Below, piece by piece: positions 8,817 to 16,848 of a DNA stretch of 48,562 bases. Position 1 is the first letter of the stretch, and each line of letters begins with the position of its first letter. A program made the translations under genes and the position numbers. The stretch is taken from positions 1-48,562 of the forward strand of contig NZAZ01000139.1 in the NCBI GenBank assembly GCA_002686255.1. The letters run 5' to 3'. This DNA is from Rhodospirillaceae bacterium. GTDB taxonomy: Bacteria; Pseudomonadota; Alphaproteobacteria; Rhodospirillales; Casp-alpha2. The notes beneath the pieces are model-generated. The model made no database searches. It was not told the DNA's origin and worked only from the letters and a program-made list of their open reading frames with translations.

Positions 8817-10376
8817 ATGTCCAAGCGCTATTACGTCACGACGCCGATCTATTACGTCAACGACGACCCGCACATCGGCCATGCCTATACGACGCTGGCT
8901 TGCGACGCGCTGGCGCGGTTCAAGCGCCTGGACGGGTTCGAGGTCAAGTTCCTGACCGGCACCGACGAACACGGCCAGAAAGTCGCCAAATCGGCCGCCG
9001 CCGCCGGCATCGACACCCGGGAATTCACCGACAAGGTTTCACGGAACTTCCGCGATCTGGCGGATTTCATGAACTACAGCCATGATGATTTCATCCGCAC
9101 CACCGAGGAACGCCATATTCGCTCAAGCCAGGCCATTTGGCGCCGCTTGATCGATAACGGCGAGATCTACCTCGACACCTATGCCGGCTGGTACGCCGTC
9201 CGGGACGAGGCTTTCTACACCGGGGACGAGCTGACCACCGATGCCGACGGCAACAAGGTCGCGCCCTCCGGGGCCGAGGTCGAATGGGTGGAGGAACCCA
9301 GCTATTTCTTCCGGCTTTCGGCGTGGCGGGACCGGCTGCTAGAATTCTACGACGCCAACCCGGATTTCATCCTCCCCAAGACGCGCCGCAACGAAGTCGT
9401 CAGCTTCGTTTCCGGCGGGCTTCATGACCTGTCGGTTTCCCGCACGACGTTTAAGTGGGGGGTGCCGGTGCCGGGCGACGAAGATCACATCATGTACGTG
9501 TGGCTGGACGCCTTGACCAACTACATCACCGCCCTCGGTTTTCCGGAGACCGAAACCGGCGAATACGCGACCTTCTGGCCGGCGGACCTGCACATGGTCG
9601 GCAAGGACATCCTGCGCTTCCACGCCGTCTATTGGCCGGCGTTCCTGATGGGCGCGGGCCTGGAACCGCCCCGGCGCGTCTTCGCCCACGGCTGGTGGAC
9701 CAACGAGGGCCAGAAGATCTCGAAGTCGCTCGGCAACATCATCGACCCGGTGAAGCTGGTGGACAAATACGGCCTCGATCAGGTGCGCTATTTCCTGCTT
9801 CGCGAGGTGCCGTTCGGCAACGACGGCGATTTCACCCACCAGGCCATGGTCAACCGCATGAACGGCGAACTGGCCAACGATTACGGCAACCTTGGGCAAA
9901 GGGTGCTGTCGATGATCAACAAGAACTGCGGCGGCCGGGTTCCGGAGCGCGGGGCCCTGACCGGCGACGACGAAGGGCTCTTGGAATCGGCCCACGGGCT
10001 GATCGGCAGGGTCGGGGACGCCATGGAGGCGCAGGCCTTCCACGAGGGGCTGGAAGCCGTCTGGGCGGTGGTCCGCGCCGCCAACGCCTACGTCGACGGC
10101 CAGGCGCCGTGGAAACTGGCCAAGGAAGACCCGGCGCGCATGGGCACCGTGCTTTGCGTGCTGGCCGAAACCATCCGTCACCTGGCGATCCTGACCCAGC
10201 CCTTCATGCCCGATTCCTCGGCCCGGCTGCTGGACCAGTTGGCGGTGCCCGAAGACGCCCGCGCCTTCGCCTGCCTCGGCCCCGATCATGCGCTGAAGGC
10301 GGGAACGGAACTTCCCATACCGGAAGGAGTCTTTCCGCGCTATGAAAACGGCGAAAAGGCGGAGGAGGGGGATTAA
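8817..10376 (+). CDS. metG: Methionyl-tRNA synthetase
   Basis: The 519-aa class I synthetase charges tRNA-Met. The HIGH motif is PHIGHAY at residues 18-24 and the KMSKS loop appears as KISKS in NEGQKISKSLGN. The anticodon-binding alpha-helical domain follows. The short form without a C-terminal EMAP-like tRNA-binding domain is normal for alphaproteobacteria. ATG 8817 gives the family-typical MSKRYYVTTPIYYVND start; a TTG three codons upstream would start nearly inside the miniature element. No good Shine-Dalgarno is visible, because the element's right end lies just upstream, so the element must supply the leader. The stop shares a base with the tatD start. Confidence 0.97.
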   Translation: MSKRYYVTTPIYYVNDDPHIGHAYTTLACDALARFKRLDGFEVKFLTGTDEHGQKVAKSAAAAGIDTREFTDKVSRNFRDLADFMNYSHDDFIRTTEERHIRSSQAIWRRLIDNGEIYLDTYAGWYAVRDEAFYTGDELTTDADGNKVAPSGAEVEWVEEPSYFFRLSAWRDRLLEFYDANPDFILPKTRRNEVVSFVSGGLHDLSVSRTTFKWGVPVPGDEDHIMYVWLDALTNYITALGFPETETGEYATFWPADLHMVGKDILRFHAVYWPAFLMGAGLEPPRRVFAHGWWTNEGQKISKSLGNIIDPVKLVDKYGLDQVRYFLLREVPFGNDGDFTHQAMVNRMNGELANDYGNLGQRVLSMINKNCGGRVPERGALTGDDEGLLESAHGLIGRVGDAMEAQAFHEGLEAVWAVVRAANAYVDGQAPWKLAKEDPARMGTVLCVLAETIRHLAILTQPFMPDSSARLLDQLAVPEDARAFACLGPDHALKAGTELPIPEGVFPRYENGEKAEEGD

Positions 10377-11164
10377 TGCTGGTCGACAGCCACTGCCACT
10401 TGGACTTCCCCGAATTCGACGGCGAGTTGGACGACGTCATCTGCCGCGCCCGGGACGCCGGCATCGGCCACATGCTGACCATCTGCACCCGGGTCACCAA
10501 GTTCGACGCCGTTCGGGCGATCGCCGAAAAATACGACAACGTCTTCTGCACCGTCGGCGTCCATCCCCACAACGCCAGGGATGAGCCGGAAGTGACGGCG
10601 GAACACCTGATCCGCATGGCCGAGCATCCGAAGGTGGTGGGTTTCGGCGAAACCGGCCTCGACTTCCACTATGACAACAGCCCCCGGGACGTCCAGGAAC
10701 GGTCCTTCCGCGCCCATATCGCGGCGGCCCGCGAAACCGGCCTGCCGCTGGTGGTCCATAACCGCGATTCCGACGCCGACATGGCCCGGGTCCTGAACGA
10801 AGAGCATGAAAAAGGTGCCTTCCCGGGCCTTATCCATTGTTTTGGCGGCGGGCGGGAATTGGCCGACAGCGTGCTCGGGGTCGGTTTTTCGATCTCCTTT
10901 TCAGGCATCGTCACCTTCAAACAGGCCGTTGACCTGCGCCGGATCGCCGGCGCCGTCCCCGTGGACCGCATTTTGGTCGAAACCGACTCGCCCTATCTGG
11001 CGCCGGTACCGAAACGGGGCAAGAGGAACGAGCCCGCCTTTACCGCCTTCACCGCCCAACAGGTGGCCGAGGTCAAGGGGATGGCGTTGGAAGCCTTCAC
11101 ACAGGCGACGACGGAAAACTTCTTTCGTCTGTTTTCGAAGGCGCAACCAGGAGCAGGGGCATGA
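10376..11164 (+). CDS. tatD: TatD-family metal-dependent deoxyribonuclease
   Basis: The 262-aa TIM-barrel hydrolase has the TatD N-terminal motif VDSHCHLDF (His6 and His8 as metal ligands), the central VGFGETGLDFH, the LVVHNRDSD strand, and the C-terminal VETDSPYLAPVP. TatD enzymes are 3'-5' exonucleases involved in DNA repair and degradation. The gene overlaps metG by one base and the downstream MBL gene by four, so the metG-tatD-MBL trio is probably one transcript. Confidence 0.94.
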   Translation: MLVDSHCHLDFPEFDGELDDVICRARDAGIGHMLTICTRVTKFDAVRAIAEKYDNVFCTVGVHPHNARDEPEVTAEHLIRMAEHPKVVGFGETGLDFHYDNSPRDVQERSFRAHIAAARETGLPLVVHNRDSDADMARVLNEEHEKGAFPGLIHCFGGGRELADSVLGVGFSISFSGIVTFKQAVDLRRIAGAVPVDRILVETDSPYLAPVPKRGKRNEPAFTAFTAQQVAEVKGMALEAFTQATTENFFRLFSKAQPGAGA

Positions 11165-11937
11165 AGGCGACGATCCTGGGCTGCGGGCCGTCGAGCGGCG
11201 TTCCCGCCGTCGCCGTGGGGTGGGGGGCATGCGATCCCGAAAACCCCCGAAACCGGCGTCTCAGGCCGTCGATTCTGGTCGAAAACGGGACCACGACGGT
11301 GTTGGTGGACACCTCGCCGGATCTGCGCCAGCAGCTTTTGAATACCGGCACGCGCCACCTGGACGCGGTGCTTTATACCCACGGACACGCCGACCACCTG
11401 CACGGCATCGACGACCTTCGGGGCATCAACAAGGCCATGGACGCGCCGCTGGACGTCTACGGCGACGCCGCCACCCTCGGCGACATCAACAAGCGCTTCG
11501 AATACACGACGACACCGCTGCACCCGGATGCCGAAATCTATTATAAGCCGGTCCTCAACATGCACGAGATCGCGGCCGGCGACCGGATTACCGTCGCCGA
11601 CATGGAAATCCGGACCTTCGATCAGGACCACGGCTATTCCCGCACCCTGGGCTACCGGTTCGGCCCCATCGGCTTTTCCACCGACTTGCTGGACCTGCCC
11701 GACGAATCCTTCGAGGCCCTGGAAGGCGTGGCGGTGTGGATTATCGGCACCTTTTCATTGACCCCCCATACCACCCACGCCCATGTGGATAAGGCGCTGG
11801 AATGGATCGGGCGGGTCAAGCCGGAGCGCGCCGTGCTTACCCATCTGGGCCCGAGCGTCGACTATGCCGAATTATCGGAACGCCTGCCCGACGGCGTCGA
11901 AGCCGCCTACGACGGCATGGTGATCGAGGCCCCATAA
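11161..11937 (+). CDS. MBL-fold metallo-hydrolase (PhnP/RNase Z-like)
   Basis: The 258-aa metallo-beta-lactamase-fold protein has the metal motif THGHADHLHGIDD at about residues 72-84, a downstream DQDHGYS and a terminal LTHLGPSVDY. The overall form MKATILGCGPSSGVPAV is that of the PhnP-like phosphodiesterase group. PhnP itself cleaves phosphoribosyl cyclic phosphate in C-P lyase pathways, but the metG-tatD-MBL arrangement is a common housekeeping order, so a phosphonate-degradation role is not implied. The start ATG overlaps the tatD stop by four bases. The exact substrate is unknown. Confidence 0.88.
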   Translation: MKATILGCGPSSGVPAVAVGWGACDPENPRNRRLRPSILVENGTTTVLVDTSPDLRQQLLNTGTRHLDAVLYTHGHADHLHGIDDLRGINKAMDAPLDVYGDAATLGDINKRFEYTTTPLHPDAEIYYKPVLNMHEIAAGDRITVADMEIRTFDQDHGYSRTLGYRFGPIGFSTDLLDLPDESFEALEGVAVWIIGTFSLTPHTTHAHVDKALEWIGRVKPERAVLTHLGPSVDYAELSERLPDGVEAAYDGMVIEAP

Positions 11938-11985
11938 GGTCATATGGGGATTGAAGGCCGGGAGTTTAGGCAATACCTTGAGATA

Positions 11986-12009
11986 ACAAGAAGGTGACGA
12001 ACTTCTTGT
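11986..12009. promoter_or_regulatory. Inverted repeat upstream of the MPnS-like gene
   Basis: ACAAGAAG at 11986-11993 is perfectly complementary to CTTCTTGT at 12002-12009, with an 8-nt spacer. It lies 38 bp before the MPnS-like start codon and 48 bp after the preceding stop. No T-run follows, so an operator or leader hairpin is more likely than an intrinsic terminator. Function is inference. Confidence 0.4.
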
Positions 12010-12047
12010 CCACCCGTCCGTTCAATCCAAAGGGTTGATGCCGTTTC

Positions 12048-13445
12048 ATGGCCGATACGAATTCATCGAAAAAACCTAACTCAAGCGGCTATCTCAAGCG
12101 GTTGGGGGCGCGGATTCTGTGCGAGGCCAACGACCTCAAGCGGACGCCCGAGGCGCTGGCCAAGGACCTGGACCTGGATTTTTCCATCATCCAATCGGTC
12201 CTCGACGGCGGCGCCGACGAGGAAACCGCCCGTGCCGTGCTTTTCCGCATGGCCGAGTGCTATCCGGTCTCGCTGTCCGACCTTTGGGTCGACCGCGACG
12301 ATACCGGCGGCGGCGCCGTGGTCATGAAGGCGAGCCGATCGGAATCCTCTTCGCGGGTGTTCGAGCGCCCCGATACCGGCGGCGGGTCCGCGCCCTATTA
12401 CGAATACCGCGACACCGCCATGAGCCGCCTGGCGCCCTTCAAGCCCGAATGGATTCGCGAACTGCGGGTGGTCGGCGACGCCGATCCCGCCAACCCCGGC
12501 GTCGTCTTCAACAAGGGGCATCTGGCGCACCAGCAGACGTTTTTCATCGGCCCGGTCAATTTTTATTGGGAAATCGACGGCCAGCGGTTCTGCGCCGAGA
12601 TGGAAACCGGCGATTCCAATTACATTACGCCGTTCGTGCCGCACAGCTTCGCCAGCCGCGACGCCGACGAGATGGCGGTGATCATCGCCGTCACCTATTC
12701 CGGGCAGGTGCATCAATCGTTGCAGGATTTTTCCCGCATCGGCGCCGCGGCCGCCGATGCCGCCGCCGGATCGGGGCTGCAAGACGGATTCGCCAGCCGC
12801 CTGCGCCGCCATCTGGCGGCGGAATCCCTGTTGCCGGGGCAGTTCGCGGAGATGCTGACCGACGCCGGGCTGTCGGCCGCCCGCGCCGGGGCCTTGACCG
12901 GGGGCGAGGCGGTTCCCGGACCCGATGAGCTGTCACTGATGGCCGGTGTTTTGAACGTCCGAGACGAGGATTTGATGGTGTCGCCGCCGGAACCGGGCGA
13001 TCAGGTGATCGTGCGCCGCCACGGCGAGGCCACTGTCAGGCAGTTTCCGGCCGGCAACGAGCCCAGATATCGGCTCCGGGAACTGGCCCGAAGCCGAAAT
13101 CAGCCTTATCTCAAAGGGTTTGAGGTGACAGTCCTGTCGGAAGCCGTGAAAACAGGCGGGGAGGGGGATTTCCGCCACGGCCTGCACGAATACGTCTACA
13201 ACTACGGCACCGAGGCGGTGATCATGACCTGGGGCGCAGACGGCCGCGAAGCGGTTCTGGAACCCGGCGATTCCGCCTATATCCAGCCTTTCGTGGCGCA
13301 CGGTTTCGAGGCCGCCGGCGGCGACGGGAATCTGGTCATGGTCCGCATACCCGGCAACCTGACCGACGCCCTGTTCGACGAATACGCCTCTTTTCCCGCC
13401 TCGGGCCGGTTGCGGGTGGCGGGGGAGACCGAAGTTTGGTTCTAA
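12048..13445 (+). CDS. mpnS: Putative methylphosphonate synthase (MPnS/HEPD family double-cupin Fe dioxygenase)
   Basis: The 465-aa cytosolic protein has an N-terminal helical, HTH-like region (about 12-80), a first cupin (about 150-220), a second helical region, and a second cupin (about 385-440), the architecture of hydroxyethylphosphonate dioxygenase and methylphosphonate synthase. The first cupin shows HLAHQQTFF with His158 and Gln162, and YITPFVPHSF with His199, matching the 2-His-1-Gln iron triad reported for MPnS. The position six before His199, glutamate in Streptomyces viridochromogenes HEPD, is Ile193, as in MPnS. MPnS turns 2-hydroxyethylphosphonate plus O2 into methylphosphonate. 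The next gene overlaps and could make the substrate. An SaHEPD-type enzyme, which shares the Gln triad, is the main alternative; automated annotation may call it an XRE/cupin regulator. Confidence 0.78.
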   Translation: MADTNSSKKPNSSGYLKRLGARILCEANDLKRTPEALAKDLDLDFSIIQSVLDGGADEETARAVLFRMAECYPVSLSDLWVDRDDTGGGAVVMKASRSESSSRVFERPDTGGGSAPYYEYRDTAMSRLAPFKPEWIRELRVVGDADPANPGVVFNKGHLAHQQTFFIGPVNFYWEIDGQRFCAEMETGDSNYITPFVPHSFASRDADEMAVIIAVTYSGQVHQSLQDFSRIGAAAADAAAGSGLQDGFASRLRRHLAAESLLPGQFAEMLTDAGLSAARAGALTGGEAVPGPDELSLMAGVLNVRDEDLMVSPPEPGDQVIVRRHGEATVRQFPAGNEPRYRLRELARSRNQPYLKGFEVTVLSEAVKTGGEGDFRHGLHEYVYNYGTEAVIMTWGADGREAVLEPGDSAYIQPFVAHGFEAAGGDGNLVMVRIPGNLTDALFDEYASFPASGRLRVAGETEVWF

Positions 13446-14593
13446 GGCGTCCCTCCCATTGTCCGACCGTGGTCCATCTTGACCGGGATTACCTGGAGGC
13501 CGTCCCGGCCCTGATCGGCGGCCGTAAATGGGTGCTGGTGACCAGCGCCGGATGGGCGGGCCGAGGCACCATCAAGGCCATTACCGGGGCCGCCGGGGCG
13601 CCGGTAGCGGTCGTCGACGACGTGCCGGAAAACCCGGCCATTTCCTATGTCGAGAAACTGGCCTCCGTAAAGGCCGCCGACCTGGTGGTCGCCATCGGCG
13701 GCGGCAGCGTCATGGACGCGGCCAAGGGCCTGGCCGCCCTTCAGGCTCTGGCCGGCGAAATTCCCCCATTCGAGGCCCATTTGCGCGACGGCGAGCCGCT
13801 GCCCGAAGACTTGGCCCCGGCGCCCCTGATTTGCGTGCCGACGACGTCGGGAACCGGCTCGGAAGTGACCCGCTGGGCGACCATCTGGGGCGACGAAAAG
13901 GTGAAGTTTTCCCTGACCGATTCCCGGCTTTATCCGAGCGACGCCGTTCTCGATCCCAGCCTTTGCATTTCCAAGCCCCGGGAGCTGACCCTGGCCAGCG
14001 GGCTGGATGCGTTGTCGCACGCCATGGAGGCCGTCTGGAACAACAATCACACGCCCGAATCCGATCGCCTGGCGACGACCGCCATCGGCTCGATCCGAAA
14101 TCATCTGCTAATCGCCCTCGAGCGCCCGGACGACATCGAGGCACGGCGGGAAATGCAAGTGGCCTCGACCATCGCCGGTTTCGCCATGGGAACCACGCAA
14201 ACGGCGCTGGCGCATTCGATTTCCTATCCGTTTACGGCCTTGTTCGGCATGCCGCACGGTTTGGCGTGCAGCTTCACGCTGCCGGCGGTGGCCGAATACA
14301 ACATGGGCGCCGACCAGGACCGCCTCGGCGCCATCGCCGAGGGCCTGGAATGCGAAATCGCCGACATTCCGGCGGTTTTATTGGCCTGGTTCGATGAAAT
14401 GATGCTCGGGGCGGCGGTCGGACGCTACGTTTCCGCCGCCGATATCGACGGTTTGGGCGAAAACCTGATTACCCGGGCCCGGGCCGCCAACAACCTCCGG
14501 GCCGTGGACGGGGCGACGGCAAAAGACATCGCCAAACGGAGCTTAGGCGATCTTTCCGGCGCCGGTGCGGAAACGGCCGCGGCGGCGCCGTGA
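13436..14593 (+). CDS. phpC: Fe-dependent alcohol dehydrogenase, PhpC-like (putative phosphonoacetaldehyde reductase)
   Basis: The 385-aa group III alcohol dehydrogenase has the nucleotide motif AIGGGSVMDAAKG (residues 87-99), the PTTSGTGSEVT motif (135-145), and the four expected metal ligands Asp191, His195, His260 and His274. It overlaps the MPnS-like gene by ten bases, so the two are very probably coupled. In phosphonate pathways PhpC reduces phosphonoacetaldehyde to 2-hydroxyethylphosphonate, the substrate of MPnS/HEPD; the assignment rests mainly on this context. The start is uncertain: TTG 13436 overlaps mpnS and GTG 13469 is a plausible alternative, since family proteins begin near the PT motif. 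The C-terminus ends in an Ala-rich tail. Confidence 0.72.
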   Translation: MVLRRPSHCPTVVHLDRDYLEAVPALIGGRKWVLVTSAGWAGRGTIKAITGAAGAPVAVVDDVPENPAISYVEKLASVKAADLVVAIGGGSVMDAAKGLAALQALAGEIPPFEAHLRDGEPLPEDLAPAPLICVPTTSGTGSEVTRWATIWGDEKVKFSLTDSRLYPSDAVLDPSLCISKPRELTLASGLDALSHAMEAVWNNNHTPESDRLATTAIGSIRNHLLIALERPDDIEARREMQVASTIAGFAMGTTQTALAHSISYPFTALFGMPHGLACSFTLPAVAEYNMGADQDRLGAIAEGLECEIADIPAVLLAWFDEMMLGAAVGRYVSAADIDGLGENLITRARAANNLRAVDGATAKDIAKRSLGDLSGAGAETAAAAP

Positions 14594-14892
14594 GAAGGGG
14601 TGTTTGCAGGGCCGGAAAATGCTTTCGAGAACGATTACCGGCGGCGATTAACTCGCGTCCGCGGACAGGGAAATGAGGGGCCGCGACAACCCGGCAAAAT
14701 AACAAAAGGAACGGACCACAACATATTGAAAACAAATTAACTTATAAAATTTGCCATAATATACATTATGCGACAAAGGTAAATTCACGCCATATCCACC
14801 CCACCCACGGAAAAGCCGATTTTCGGGGTTTTCCTTCCCCTTTTAGACGGTTATTTGAATTACCCTGAAATTGGCCCCTTGAAAGCCCCCGA
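14594..14892. promoter_or_regulatory. AT-rich intergenic region before mazG with a small palindrome
   Basis: This 299-bp gap has no gene. Its centre (about 14700-14790) is strikingly AT-rich compared with the flanks and contains the palindrome CATAATATACATTATG at 14755-14770 (6-bp arms). It probably carries the mazG promoter and possibly an operator. I could not find a well-spaced -35/-10 pair. Confidence 0.35.
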
Positions 14893-15738
14893 ATGAGCGA
14901 AAATTCCGGTAATATCCAGCGCCTGATCGACATCATGGCCAAGCTTCGCGATCCTGACGGCGGATGCCCGTGGGACGTGGAGCAGACCTTCGCCACAATC
15001 GCGCCGCATACCATCGAGGAAGCCTATGAAGTCGCCGACGCCATCGAGCAAGGCGACATGGCGGCGCTGAAGGACGAATTGGGCGACCTTTTGTTTCAGG
15101 TCGTGTTTCACGCCCAAATGGCCAGTGAAAAAGGCGATTTCCGGTTCGAGGACGTCGCCCGGGCCATTGCCGACAAGATGGTGCGCCGCCACCCCCACGT
15201 TTTCGGCGACGCCACCATGGCCGATGCCGAGGCCCAGACCGTGGCCTGGGAGGAGCACAAACGGCTTGAACGCGAAGCCCGGGAAATTGCCAAGGAAAAC
15301 GCCGGCAACCCCTGCGGCGCCGAAAAACCGGACGCAAGCGCCAAAAGCGCCCTCGATGGGGTAATTTCCGCCCTCCCCGCCCTCACCCGGGCGCAAAAGC
15401 TGCAGAAACGCGCCGCCAGGGTCGGTTTTGACTGGGAAACCGTGGTCCCGGTGGCCGCCAAGGTGCGCGAGGAACTGGCCGAAGTCGAGGCCGAAATCAA
15501 CGGCGGCGATTCGGTGCGGCTCAAGGACGAAATCGGCGATTTGTTGTTTTGCTGCGTCAACCTGGCCCGCAAGCTGGATATCGACCCCGAACAGGCGCTC
15601 CGGGACGGCAATGCCAAGTTCGAGCGCCGGTTCCGCCGCATGGAGGCGCTGTTGGCCGACGACGGCAAGAAGATCGACGACCTTCCCGTCGATGAGGTGC
15701 TCGATGTTTACTGGACCCGGGCCAAGCGGGAAGAGTGA
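14893..15738 (+). CDS. mazG: Nucleoside triphosphate pyrophosphohydrolase MazG
   Basis: The 281-aa protein hydrolyses NTPs and dNTPs to the monophosphate and pyrophosphate, a house-cleaning and stress-related activity. Two MazG modules are visible. The N-terminal one has CPWDVEQTFATIAPHTIEEA with the metal-binding EExxE and downstream ELGDLLFQVVFHAQ (residues about 24-76). The C-terminal one has GFDWE, EELAEVEAEI and DEIGDLLFCCVNLARKL. It matches the length of the E. coli enzyme. A long basic insertion with KRLEREAREIAKE sits between the modules. The stop is followed at once by a solo end of miniature element 1. Confidence 0.95.
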   Translation: MSENSGNIQRLIDIMAKLRDPDGGCPWDVEQTFATIAPHTIEEAYEVADAIEQGDMAALKDELGDLLFQVVFHAQMASEKGDFRFEDVARAIADKMVRRHPHVFGDATMADAEAQTVAWEEHKRLEREAREIAKENAGNPCGAEKPDASAKSALDGVISALPALTRAQKLQKRAARVGFDWETVVPVAAKVREELAEVEAEINGGDSVRLKDEIGDLLFCCVNLARKLDIDPEQALRDGNAKFERRFRRMEALLADDGKKIDDLPVDEVLDVYWTRAKREE

Positions 15739-15760
15739 TATAATCGCTCCTTGGTATTAG
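15739..15760. repeat. Solo end of miniature element 1
   Basis: The segment 15739-15760 (TATAATCGCTCCTTGGTATT plus AG) matches the outer end of the 8543-8805 element, read outward including its two flanking bases, at 20 of 22 positions. It begins right after the mazG stop codon. No partner end is seen within the next few hundred bases, so it is a remnant or one-ended copy. Confidence 0.6.
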
Positions 15761-15895
15761 CCCAGCCGCTGTTTCTGGTGGCGGTGTTGGCGGACTGTTA
15801 TATGCCGATCCGCGCCGACGCCGAGTTTGGTCCCGCAGGCCGGCTAAGGCGGCGGGATTCCACGGGCTCTAACCACGGACAACCGTCGTTGAAGA

Positions 15896-16819
15896 ATGAA
15901 CGGTTACGAACACGGCATACCCAAGGGAGGAAATTCAATAAGCAAGATCGGTTTTATCGGCCTCGGGATCATGGGACGCCCCATGGCCGGGCACCTTCAG
16001 CAAGACGGCCACGAGCTTTTCCTGCACGACATCGTCGACCTGCCCAAGGAACTGCTGGATGGCGGCGGCACCGCCTGTTCGTCGGGCAAGGAAGTGGCCG
16101 AGCAGTCCGAGATCATCATCGTCATGGTGCCGGACACGCCCCACGTGGAAGCCGTCTTGTTCGGCGAGAACGGCGTCGCCGATGGCCTGTCCTCGGGCAA
16201 GACGGTCGTCGACATGAGCTCCATCTCGCCCATCGAGACGAAGGAATTCGCCAAGAAAATCAACGATCTCGGCTGCGATTACCTGGACGCTCCCGTTTCC
16301 GGCGGCGAAGTCGGGGCCAAGAACGCGGCCCTCACCATCATGGTCGGCGGCGAGCAGAAGACCTTCGACGGAATCAAGCCGCTGTTCGATCTGATGGGCC
16401 AGAACATCACCCTGGTCGGCGGCAACGGCGACGGACAGACGTGCAAGGTCGCCAACCAGATCATCGTCGCCCTCAACATCGAGGCCGTCGGCGAGGCCCT
16501 GCTGTTCGCCTCCAAGGCCGGCGCCGACCCGTCCAAGGTCCGCGAGGCGCTGATGGGCGGGTTCGCGTCGTCCAAGATCCTCGAGGTTCACGGCGAACGG
16601 ATGATCAAGCGCACGTTTGATCCCGGCTTCAGGATCGAGCTGCATCAGAAGGACCTCAATCTGGCGCTCTCGGGCGCCCGGGCGCTGGGCCTCAGCCTGC
16701 CGAACACCGCCACCGCCCAGGAACTTTTCAATGCCTGCGCGGCGCGCGGCGGCGGCGCCTGGGACCATTCGGCCATGGTCAAGGCGCTGGAGCTGATGGC
16801 CGACCACGAAGTCGCTTAA
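15896..16819 (+). CDS. garR: 2-hydroxy-3-oxopropionate (tartronate semialdehyde) reductase-like dehydrogenase
   Basis: The roughly 300-aa NAD(P)-dependent beta-hydroxyacid dehydrogenase has the Rossmann motif GFIGLGIMGRPMAGHL, the substrate motif DAPVSGGEVGAKNAALTIMV, and the catalytic lysine in GDGQTCKVANQI. The C-terminal sequence is closest in style to GarR/GlxR, which reduces tartronate semialdehyde to D-glycerate. The listed ATG gives 14 residues ahead of the normal family N-terminus. A strong AAGGGAGG (15923-15930) sits 7 nt before an in-frame ATA at 15938 that would give exactly Met-Ser-Lys-Ile-Gly-Phe-Ile-Gly, so AUA initiation is possible. It converges on the next gene. Confidence 0.8.
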   Translation: MNGYEHGIPKGGNSISKIGFIGLGIMGRPMAGHLQQDGHELFLHDIVDLPKELLDGGGTACSSGKEVAEQSEIIIVMVPDTPHVEAVLFGENGVADGLSSGKTVVDMSSISPIETKEFAKKINDLGCDYLDAPVSGGEVGAKNAALTIMVGGEQKTFDGIKPLFDLMGQNITLVGGNGDGQTCKVANQIIVALNIEAVGEALLFASKAGADPSKVREALMGGFASSKILEVHGERMIKRTFDPGFRIELHQKDLNLALSGARALGLSLPNTATAQELFNACAARGGGAWDHSAMVKALELMADHEVA

Positions 16820-16832
16820 AGCAGGGAATATT

Positions 16833-16848
16833 TAGGGGCCGGCCCCTA
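16833..16848. terminator. Perfect palindrome between convergent genes
   Basis: TAGGGGCCGGCCCCTA is a 16-bp perfect palindrome lying between the stop of the plus-strand garR-like gene and the stop of the minus-strand dehydrogenase, overlapping the latter's stop codon. It could act as a bidirectional transcription barrier, but no T-run accompanies it and there is no loop, so a strong intrinsic terminator is unlikely. Confidence 0.3.

Noticed and set aside
11161..11937. Linking the PhnP-like MBL protein to phosphonate breakdown beside the MPnS-like gene
   Set aside because: It overlaps tatD in a common metG-tatD-MBL order; no C-P lyase genes are seen, so proximity alone is not evidence.
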